Shown one piece after another: positions 56,601 through 64,000 of a DNA stretch of 64,000 nucleotides. Location of the stretch: assembly GCA_949825065.1 (NCBI GenBank), contig OX463850.1:808501-872500 (forward strand), given 5' to 3'. The DNA comes from Odontocerum albicorne (taxonomy: Eukaryota > Arthropoda > Insecta > Trichoptera > Odontoceridae). A model generated the notes under the pieces. That model did no database searches. It was not told the DNA's origin and was given only the letters and a program-made list of their open reading frames with translations. The stretch's first letter is position 1. Each line of letters opens with the position of its first letter. The position numbers and the translations under genes are program-made.

Positions 56601-57259
56601 TTTTTGTACCTCTATACTTAAGATCCCAAGTTCTATATTTATAAAGTATTTTCTCTTCATCGTTAGCCCATTGTTACAACTTAATTACAACCAATCAATA
56701 AATTGCGGAGCATTCAACTCAATTCCACAATAAACCATAAATTAACTCGTTAAGAAACGAGTGAATAAAAATTTAATACATAAATATGAATCAGAAATAG
56801 AACGAGCAGAAAATATATTGAAAAGACTTGTCAGAGCAATAAGCGCACAAGTGAGCGATTTTTTGACGAGCTTTAAAAGTTCTTCGAATTTTTAAAAGTG
56901 ATTCCCGGAAAGTGTCAAAATATTAAACTTCGTTCTTACCCCCGAATCTGCGAGATATATTCCCGGAAAAGGCGAGATCCCTTCTTGTATTATGTTTATG
57001 TCCTGCTATAAAACAGGGATAAAATAAAATTGGTGATTTTCTTTGGTTTCTCTTCCCTGAGTTGATGGAGTTCCATAATTGATATATTTTATATTTTTAT
57101 CACAATATAAACGAAATCTCTTGATAATTTCCACTTCTTTTATTCATATGGTACCCTTCAATGTATCATAATCGATGATTCAGAAATATTTAATAACGTG
57201 ACCAGGAGATATCAGTGTCTTGGGTTGCATAAAGTCTTTCGGAGCGTTATACTTCGTGG
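56601..57259. other. no gene seen
   Basis: No recognised element. Confidence 0.4.
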
Positions 57260-57431
57260 TCTGGCTTATGATACCTACATTTCGAAAACGTCGCAGTTTT
57301 CATAATTAAGGCTTATTTTTAGTCAACTTTGATATGACTAAATTGGCTGCAAGTATGGCGAAGTTGATTACAAACAAATCCCTGAGAAGGAAAACTGCAA
57401 AGTTTTTGAAACGTCAGCATTATAAACCAAA
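57260..57431. mobile_element. fold-back element of a third type
   Basis: Arms of about 42 bp (57260-57302 and 57390-57431): TGGCTTATGATACCTACATT with TCGAAAACGTCGCAGTTTTC, against an imperfect reverse complement holding GAAACGTCAGC and TATAAACCA. CCCTGAGAAGG precedes the right arm at 57381. Confidence 0.65.
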
Positions 57432-57636
57432 TTACGCGGTTCAACACTTTAAAATACCTAATGCAACTGATACGAAGAACTACAAAAGCCTTATAATATA
57501 TTAAACATTGTCCTATAAATTGAACTTTTGTATCATATTACACTTTCTTTGTATTCAGTACAACCTGGCTGATTTATTGCGATGTAGTAATATCTTCCTA
57601 CCAAGCACAAACTTTAAAGAGACTAAGTGAAAACCA

Positions 57637-57710
57637 GACTTGTGGCCTAGTTAGTAAGATACCTGATTCGCAGGCTGGAATACAGGTATCTTACTAACTA
57701 GGTCACGGAT
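57637..57710. repeat. two SINE-1 heads, head to head, forming a 20-bp hairpin
   Basis: CCTAGTTAGTAAGATACCTG (57646-57665) and its exact reverse complement (57683-57702) around a 17-base loop. The arms are the SINE-1 A-box region in both directions. Confidence 0.85.
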
Positions 57711-58164
57711 TTCGTACCTTTGCGTTTAGAACCACTGGAGTTGGCACGAAACTCGTTGTTCGTAATCGTGCGTATTAGCAATACTAATTTCATGACAAAA
57801 TAACCAACAACACTGGCACACGTCTAGCACGTGTGAGTATTGTTACCAGGTGACCTCTTTAACCAAATTAAGAGCCTCTTTTTAGGAATCAAGCGTCATA
57901 TCAAGTATACCGTGGAAATCTTAAGTTTATATTATGATGGCCGGTTAGAACGAAACCAGTCAGCTTACATAAAATTCGCAGTAGAGTTATATTCTTTTTT
58001 TTAATATATAATGTGAGAAAACCAATTATTATGCCTGTTTAAATTTCCTTATTTCACCTGAGTTTGTTTAATGACGTTAATTGGCTGATTTTTATAAAAT
58101 TAACAACAAAAGGCTCTTGAAGGGATATTTTATTATTAACCAGCGCTATGATTCATATGTTTAT
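57711..58164. other. no gene seen
   Basis: CACACGTCTAGCACGTGTG at about 57818 is a short inverted repeat; otherwise nothing recognised. Confidence 0.4.
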
Positions 58165-58497
58165 GTACAAACGTACCATCACACCATTTTGCTGTTAAGG
58201 TTGGTAGAGAGGGAAGAGCGCCCAACTTTCCTATCTCGACACACATCCTTAGCTTCTTCAACATCCATGCAGCTTCGCACACAGCTTTTACGATTTCTTT
58301 TGATTGGCTTTATACGTTTTCTTCTTTCAAAATAAAATTCGCTTGATCCAACCACATTTTCATTTATCTTATTTTCACGCGCCTATCACTCATATTTGCG
58401 CTATGTATTTATTTTGTTAGTTTTTTTAACTCATTCTACACGCGCAAATCATTTCTGTGTGCTCTTCTTCCTCATACGGAACACATCAGTCTTAATT
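58165..58497 (-). mobile_element. nLTR-G fragment
   Basis: CGTACCATCACACC (tail), TTTCCTATCTCGACACACAT, TTCAAAATAAAATTCGC, GATCCAACCACATTTTC, TATTTATTTTGTTAGTTTTT, CACATCAGTCTTAATTTCCC: reverse nLTR-G in full order. Abuts nLTR-E directly at about 58497. Confidence 0.78.
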
Positions 58498-59690
58498 TCC
58501 CTTCTTCTTCTCAGTGTCCTGTCAGGTCCCCCCAACGTTGAATATCACTTGAGAGTAGATATTTATGTCCCCGGCAGCCTGAAAAAGATCTCCAACGCCC
58601 CTTATGCCAGTCCAATCACGTATATTGTGGAGTCAGGAGATTTGCCTCCTGCCAAGACCTCTTCGGCCTTCTATTTTGCCTTGGATGATCAGGTGCAGTA
58701 ATTTGTACTTTGCTCTTCTAAGTACATGCCCCAAACAGGACACCTTTCGGATTTAAATATTAGTCAGCAACTCTCTATCAACTTTGGCTCTTTGAAGAAC
58801 CCTTGTGTTGCTGACCATATCCGTCCGGGGTATCCGTAGCATTCTCCGGTGCATCCACATTTCGAATGCTTCCAGTCGGTTCATACTACTTACTTTGAGG
58901 GTCCATGATTCTACTCCACGCAATAACACTGACCAAACGTAGCATTTGACTAACCGTTGTCGAAGTTTCAAGTTTAGATTATCATCGCAGAATACGCTTC
59001 TCATTTTATTAAAAGTCGCACGAGATGATTAAATTCTGCACTTGACTTCGGTTTCTGGGTCAAGGTCTTCCACTAAAATACTTTCGAGGTATTTAAACTT
59101 TTTTACTCTCTCTATATCAGCACCGTTCAATGTAAAACGTGCTCCTGCCGGCCAAACACCATGAACTTAGTTTTACTCACGTTCATGTTCAGCCCCAGCC
59201 TCACACCGGCTTCATTAATTCTATCTATAAGCGTTTGAAGGTCGTCAATACTGTCTGCCAGAACAACCGTATCATCTGCGTACCTGATGTTATTGACGCA
59301 TACACCATTCACTTTGACCCCCAGATTCAAGTTATATAGTGCTTCCTGGAAAACTACGAGTATATCAGAGTACAGATTAAATAACATAGGTGACAAAATA
59401 CAACCTTGTTGGACTCCACGTTGAATTGGTATGCCTTTCGATTTGTTATTTTCCAATTTTATGACAGTTTCTTGGTTCCAGTACAGGTTTTTAATAATAT
59501 TTACATCCTTATCATCTATACCCCGTTCCTGAAGCATCTTAACAAGGTCTGCGTGTTTCACTCTATCGAATGCCTTCTCGTTATCGATGAAACAGGCAAA
59601 AATATATTTCCGTTGGTCTCGGCATTTCTGCAGTAGGACGTTTATTGCTAATAACACTTCTCGTGTTCTAAAGCCATTCCTGAAGCCAAA
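58498..59690 (-). pseudogene. nLTR-E reverse transcriptase
   Basis: Minus strand from about 59690: FGFRNGFRTREVLLAINVLL, FACFIDNEKAFDRVKH (RT motif A, catalytic Asp), IPIQRGVQQGCILSPMLFNL (motif B), NIRYADDTVVLADS (YADD, motif C, both Asp present), LGLNMNVSKTKFMVFG; a frame break; FKYLESILVEDLDPETEVKC; MRSVFCDDNLNLKLRQRLVK; VLLRGVESWTLK; MWMHRRMLRIPRTDMV; stop at about 58753; then CLGHVLRRAKYKLL. The 176-codon piece 59657-59127 is uninterrupted. RT palm plus C-terminus of a LINE; endonuclease absent. Confidence 0.9.
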
Positions 59691-59994
59691 TTGAGAAATA
59701 TCCAGGTCACGCTCGCACTACAGCCTTATTCTTGAATGTATAATCTTTAACCTTTCCTTCCCGGTGTTGGGTATCTTCTACACGTTGCTTCAAATAACCA
59801 TCAATATCTCTATAAATATAATAAATACAAGGTTAAGATTCTAGGTATTCCTCCATAATATATTTACGCATTGATTTAAAAAATAATATTAATAATAATC
59901 AGAATTTATCGACTACATCGTAAGTATTTTCTGAATATCGGAAACAAATTCGCATTTAAACGCTGTGAGTACCTCAATCTTAGGTCTTGACGAT

Positions 59995-60205
59995 AGGTGA
60001 AAAGTATGCGGGAAGCGCGACATTATATTCGCATCTCACTTTTGCATACGTCACTGAATAGCGAGGAGCGCAATTGTCTCCACCTCGCAAATGTAAGCGA
60101 CGCCCGAGTTAGCCCCCAACCCTGCCGCGCTGCAGTAGCTGTTGAGCTGGCAACGAGACTAGACCTACGCCCGTTCCGTGAGCGGTGCCAGATGGTTTTT
60201 TAATG
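59995..60205. other. GC-rich island, unassigned
   Basis: Contains GCGACGCCCGAGTTAGCCC and CCCTGCCGCGCTGCAGTAGC, clearly GC-richer than its neighbourhood, and a 68-codon plus frame with no recognised motif. Could be a LINE 5' region or host sequence. Confidence 0.25.
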
Positions 60206-60364
60206 TTTTCAGCAAATAAATCTCAATTATTATAATTTTTAACTTCAATTATAATTAATTAAGGGGATTATATATGAATGTTCTTATTTTTCCGATTTAA
60301 AATCGCTAATTTTTGATCGCGTACTCACTACCCAACACCGGAACACGCGTTTCATTTTTATCAC

Positions 60365-60575
60365 CGTAAGGGAAGGGTTAAGAATATTTTCAACACATGA
60401 CTCATAAGGCTTATCAGTCGGTAGTCATTACATTTTTTGGGAAGCTGTTTTTTAGGGAGAGTGATGAGTGTAGACTTAATTTCCCAATCATCCTTTATCA
60501 TTTCACTATCATTCTTTATCATTTCACTCAGTATTATGTTATAAATTTTCCCTACAACATTTTTCGATTCCTATC
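60365..60575 (-). pseudogene. nLTR-E-like RT N-terminal fragment
   Basis: Minus strand: KIYNIILSEMIK, then DWEIKSTLITLPKK and, after a frame change, KCNDYRLISLMSHVLKIFL. WxxSTxITLPKK and YRxISLMSHxLK are the segments immediately N-terminal to the RT palm in the nLTR-E type, so this piece would precede the 58498-59690 sequence in an intact element, but it is separated by about 670 bp. Confidence 0.72.
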
Positions 60576-60830
60576 AGCCAATTTCCACGTCTAAGTGTCA
60601 TTCTCATACTGAATCAAAGTTGGCACCAAAATACTATTATGAACTTTCTTTACAGATTATATTAGACACTGTTCGGTTTGAGTATACCCGTATATGGCTT
60701 AGTACCCCATTGACTTTGTTTCTTATCCCTACACGACATTCCATATCCCTCTGAACACTATTATCTAAGAAAATACTACCCAAATAGCTAAATTCCTTAA
60801 CTTTCACCCGCTGCCGATTTTATTTAAAAA
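60576..60830 (-). mobile_element. nLTR-G mid-region fragment
   Basis: Minus strand: KEFSYLGSIFLDNSVQRDME, CRVGIRNKVNGVLSHIR: the YLGS...D.ExRV..GNKVNG region of nLTR-G, upstream of the parts seen in other copies. Joined to nLTR-E sequence on one side and the candidate host exon on the other. Confidence 0.7.
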
Positions 60831-60848
60831 TTCTTGGTAGCAGGCAAA

Positions 60849-61190
60849 TTACTTTAAATATATTGTCCTTGTAAATCCAGGAGACATAACATGAATAAGG
60901 CCTCCGAGAATATAACAGAATATGGTTCCACCCAGGCAGCAAAAGCCTCCCACTGTGGGGCAGGGTGGTGGGTAGTCTTTCCGGAACTGTTTCCGAGGCG
61001 CTGGACGTGATTTTATTAGCCGGGCCAGCTTATGTACCGTCTGCTCGCTGTCTGCTGGATTGTGTTGCTCCATGGCGAAATGGGGTGGCTGTGGCGGAGA
61101 GCTAGGTGCTGGACTGTATTGTGGCGGAGAGCTAGGTGGTTCTAGGGAGTTGGGATGGTGTATGGGGGCTTGGGTTTCCCGGAAATCCTG
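60849..61190 (-). CDS. candidate terminal exon, proline-rich protein with a hydrophobic segment
   Basis: Minus strand, GC-rich and repeat-poor. The open frame reads LEPPSSPPQYSPAPSSPPQP, PHFAMEQHNPADSEQTVHKL, ARLIKSRPAPRKQFRKDYPP, PCPTVGGFCCLGGTIFCYIL, GGLIHVMSPGFTRTIYLK, stop at 60849-60851. AATAAA follows within about 30 bases (60821-60827, minus). A canonical acceptor TTCTCTTGCAG lies upstream at about 61214, but the frame is closed by TGA just after it, so either translation begins at the Met at 61073, a nearer acceptor is used, or this is a pseudogene. A CTGTGGCGGAGAGCTAGGTG segment is tandemly duplicated, giving the SPPQ/APSSPPQ repeat. Predicted feature: one hydrophobic stretch (TVGGFCCLGGTIFCYILGGLI). 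Function unknown. Confidence 0.33.
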   Translation of the reverse strand, partial: QDFRETQAPIHHPNSLEPPSSPPQYSPAPSSPPQPPHFAMEQHNPADSEQTVHKLARLIKSRPAPRKQFRKDYPPPCPTVGGFCCLGGTIFCYILGGLIHVMSPGFTRTIYLK

Positions 61191-61264
61191 ACATTTGCTG
61201 CCGACTCAACCGTCTGCAAGAGAACTTCAATATTTCCTTCTTATTATAATAATAAATTTAATAG

Positions 61265-61670
61265 TTAAACATGTCGTCTCCCTTTCGGGGTAGGTCGAAA
61301 TGAGAAAGCGCCAGACTTTCCTATCGCAACACACATATTTCGCATCTTCTACATTCATATACTATTGTGTAGCTCTTACGATTTCTTAGACTTTTTTTAC
61401 GAATCCTTCTTTCAAAATATCATACATTTAATCCAATCATACTTTCCTTGATATTACTAATTTACCACGGCTTCCACTCACTTTTGCAATATATAGTTGT
61501 TTTGTTAGTCTTTCTTAATTCATTCGTTCTGCTTGGCCAAATCATCGCATAGTGATCTTTTTGATCTTACTTAATACATATTTATCCTTATATTCACATT
61601 CATCCCTTATTACTTAATTCTGTATTTTGTCATTAATTATCACCTCATGTATTTATCTAAGTGCAGGTTA
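61265..61670 (-). mobile_element. nLTR-G fragment
   Basis: Reverse order as in other copies: ATGTCGTCTCCCTTTCGGGG (tail), TTCAAAATATCATACATTTA, GTTTTGTTAGTCTTTCTTAA, CTTGGCCAAATCATCGCAT (reverse of GHVERM), TCTTACTTAATACATATTTA. Confidence 0.8.
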
Positions 61671-61839
61671 TATTCGGATTTTTCAGCCTCAGTGTCAGTG
61701 CATCGAGTTGAACATCTGGCAAACACATCTATACTAAGAATCTCTTCGCTGCTCGCTGAGGTCGTCCCATGCCTCCCTCAGCCCCCAGTCCCCAACCCGA
61801 ATGCCACCAAATGTTAGAAGCGTGTATCTCGGAATCAGT

Positions 61840-61965
61840 TCGAACATAATTCAGTTTTATTTATGCTCCCCTGATGATGAGGTAAAAACCTTGAAACCGG
61901 TAGGGTTATACCGTTACAAAAAGTGGGATAAACAGTGTTTGATAAAACAAATTACAAAATCTTTC
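61840..61965 (+). mobile_element. fold-back element, copy 3 (single arm)
   Basis: GCTCCCCTGATGATGAGGTA runs straight into AACCTTGAAACCGGTAGGG, TTATACCGTTACAAAAAGTG and AAACAGTGTTTGATAAAA. Only one arm, so it shows the uninterrupted order of the family. It contains the best CTGATGA...GAAA arrangement in the window (61871-61877 and 61893-61896, enclosing the hairpin AGGT-AAAA-ACCT). Confidence 0.75.
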
Positions 61966-61999
61966 ATTCTTTATTTTATGTTCAGGATTGGTGAAGTCT

Positions 62000-62185
62000 C
62001 GGATAGATGTTGAGTGATAGTGCTCGGATGCACACCGTTCTAGTAGCGCTGTGGGTGCAGAGTCGTTGGGATGGGGGATGAAAACATGGAGCAGGGGGAG
62101 GGAGTCAGCGGTCCCTGGAGTTATTCAATCATCGCTCCAGGGTTATTGCCACGCGCAGGGGCTGCAACAGTTATTGAGAGTCATT
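62000..62185. other. GC-rich block with an 8-bp hairpin, unassigned
   Basis: Contains CCCTGGAG (62113-62120) and CTCCAGGG (62135-62142). A 38-codon plus frame starts MGDENMEQGEGVSGPW; no family recognised. Confidence 0.25.
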
Positions 62186-62889
62186 AAATTTTAAAGCTTG
62201 AATTGACTAATCAAAGTTGAACATATTGGGGATGTTGGAATAAGTTATTTATCAGGAACAATAAGCTGTTTGAATAAATATTTAACTTTTATTTATAAAG
62301 CTGAAACTAATCTTTTATCAACATTATCTTCACGCGGATGGTACCCTTAAACAAATTTGATTGTATTATACTTAAATATTTAAGAGCATGACTAATAGAC
62401 AATAACAGATCACAACACTAACACATATCTAGCATATTATTCTCGAACGATGAACTTTTAGCTAGATTGGTATCATCAGCAACCGAATCCGAAACCACCG
62501 GGAGCAGCTAACATAAAAATAATTGCACGAAGTTTATCCACTGAAGCACTTTCATATTTAAAAAAAAAGCATGTTATCTTCAAGTTTTTCTAAATTATCT
62601 TCTCTTTATCCTGAAATCTCTTTTGTTCCTCAATGGAGCTTACGCTTTTGACCAATATATTATTTAAGTGTTTTGAAGTCGTTTGTCGTGAAAATAGGAT
62701 GGATTCCTTTGCTAGAACAAGACATTCTATTTTAACGAGCGTAACAAGAACATATATTTTAATAACGTAAAAAATACTATTCAAAGTACTAGGAAAGGCC
62801 TTTTTATATAAATTGAAATATTATCTATAGTACATTAAAAGTTTATAAAATTAATAATTGTTATTGATGTATAATTTTTTTATTTAAAT
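62186..62889. other. no gene seen
   Basis: AT-rich, no recognised element. Confidence 0.4.
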
Positions 62890-63125
62890 AAGGTTAATAT
62901 TAATAATAAAATGACAATTTACATAGCGCCGTTTAGAGAGCAAACTCTCTTCAAAAGTGTTTTAATGTAGGATTCGAGCTCAACAATATTGCTATATTAA
63001 AAATATCACAAAATAAATATACAACAATTGAGTGTAAGGATATGAAGGGAGTGGCTGCAGCCATAAGATTGGGTACTTCCCCGCGTCTACATATGTTAAC
63101 ACTTGCCTCCCTGTGATGGATAGCG
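62890..63125 (-). repeat. SINE-3 copy, reverse
   Basis: Minus strand: GGCTGCAGCCACTCCCTTC, CCTTACACTCAATTG, GTTGAGCTCGAATCCTAC (degraded B box), GAGAGTTTGCTCTC, ACGGCGCTATGTAAATTG and an ATTATTAAT tail. Aligns along its length with 1650-1905. Confidence 0.6.
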
Positions 63126-63258
63126 AGTGACTAGGACATACGAGTATTTTATTTGATTATTCGACGTTTTAATACACAATAAAAGGATTTTTATAGCTAA
63201 TTACAAAAAATAACCAAGCAGATTTTGCATAATTTTAATTTAAAATATACATTTTTTA

Positions 63259-63292
63259 CTGGACGCTTAGCGTCCAGCACCGTGGTTGCTGG
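63259..63292. repeat. two overlapping perfect small palindromes
   Basis: CTGGACGCTTAGCGTCCAG (63259-63277, 9-bp arms) overlaps CCAGCA...TGCTGG (63274-63292), followed by a T run. Resembles the end of a repeat rather than a regulatory site. Confidence 0.6.
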
Positions 63293-63949
63293 ATTTTTTT
63301 TAGCACAGTAAGGCAAGTGTTAAAAAAGTATATTTGGTAAAAAAAATATCATAGAAACCTTATCAAGGGTAGGCGAACGAGGAAAAAACCTTTGTAGATC
63401 TTCTAATATGTTTAAGGTGTAGTCAATTATATTAAATTCATTATTTTTTAGGTGTAGGGAAGTATATAAAATACATAAAGGGATTCTTGTTTTTGAAACG
63501 TGTGTGATGAATCATTTCACGAATTATCGAGGCGTAAAAACCGTATAAACTTAAAAAGCTCGAAAAAAATCTATAAATTTTAAAGAGTTATTGGTTTTTT
63601 TAATTGATGATCAAAAATGAATGAATTTATCTTGCGCGCCAATGTTCGAGCTGAGAGCGATCTCGCGAGATTGATTGAGAAGTTTGGCATTAAAATTCAT
63701 AATGAATGAAATGGGATCTTTGACTTGAAGAAGTTATATACAATATTGAGTATCCGTGGCTGTGCAGCACGGGGGAGTTTGTGGGAGGGGGCAACCCTTT
63801 TGTAATTTATACAGTGGCGGCCCTGATTCCTCTTGGAACTTGTTACATATTGCTTACACCAGCAATGGGCAACTAATGGTCAGCTGATTTTTATGCCGGA
63901 TTTTAATAGTTTATTTAAAAAGTCGGGAAATAATATTTGTTTTAAAAGA
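63293..63949. other. no gene seen
   Basis: No recognised element. Confidence 0.4.
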
Positions 63950-64000
63950 ATCGACCTCCGTTGCCTAATTGATTTTGGTATTGAGAAGAGACTAATTTTT
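63950..64000 (+). repeat. possible SINE-1 head cut by the window end
   Basis: CGACCTCCGTTGCCTAATTG resembles the SINE-1 start (CCTCCGTGGCCTAGTTGG at 30490). No B box before the window ends. Confidence 0.35.

Noticed and set aside
63259..63300. GC-rich palindrome followed by T run as a transcription terminator
   Set aside because: Intrinsic terminators of this kind are bacterial; here it is more likely part of a repeat end.
1..64000. Telomeric TTAGG repeats
   Set aside because: I looked for runs of TTAGG/CCTAA and saw none.

Overview
The window reads as a gene-poor, AT-rich, repeat-dominated stretch of an animal nuclear genome. It is most likely insect and probably a moth or butterfly. The reasons are several decayed mariner/Tc1 transposases, many 5'-truncated non-LTR retrotransposon (nLTR, LINE) 3' ends of the kinds I associate with Lepidoptera, tRNA-derived SINEs with A- and B-box-like motifs, and no operons, ribosome binding sites or other bacterial features. 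The lineage call is inference from family resemblance, not from a search. Family letters (nLTR-A to nLTR-H, SINE-1 to SINE-3) are working labels defined by copies inside this window.

Layout. 0-37 kb and 50.6-64 kb: a mosaic of dead transposable elements. nLTR-G is the commonest, with about fourteen fragments on both strands; its C-terminal region carries a GHVERMNE-type motif. Two reverse transcriptase remnants still show catalytic motifs (23.3-24.3 kb FADD; 58.5-59.7 kb YADD). There are five mariner fragments plus a complete 1.27 kb mariner (34559-35829) with inverted ends and TA target duplication, an internally deleted Tc1/mariner element (14093-14828), and a transposase remnant at 20.7-21.2 kb. 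Fold-back repeats lie at 18.4, 29.5-30.1, 51.8 and 57.3 kb. Tandem arrays lie at 1.9-2.5, 18.6-19.0, 27.9-28.9, 32.0-32.3, 52.2-53.3 and 55.7-56.2 kb. Several insertions are nested cleanly enough to order in time: mariner inside nLTR-B; nLTR-H inside nLTR-A inside SINE-1; an LTR-like block inside a fold-back element.

37-50.6 kb holds the standout structure: roughly 90 tandem monomers of about 149 bp (13.4 kb). The array is enclosed by a perfect 20-bp inverted repeat, flanked directly by a 4-bp direct repeat CTCA, and the whole 13.57 kb block interrupts what looks like the 3' end of one minus-strand LINE. This is best explained as a very large non-autonomous DNA transposon whose interior has become a satellite array. 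Within the monomers a 5-bp stem occurs in two compensated versions (CTGAT/ATCAG and CTTAT/ATAAG).

Host genes: none is certain. Two weak candidates are given: a terminal exon on the minus strand at about 60.85-61.2 kb (acceptor-like site upstream, proline-rich stretch, hydrophobic segment, stop, AATAAA) and a short first exon at 50864-50941. Gene poverty, nested insertions and satellites would fit heterochromatin or a W chromosome, but the sequence alone cannot show that. Coordinates of repeat edges are by eye and may be off by some tens of bases.
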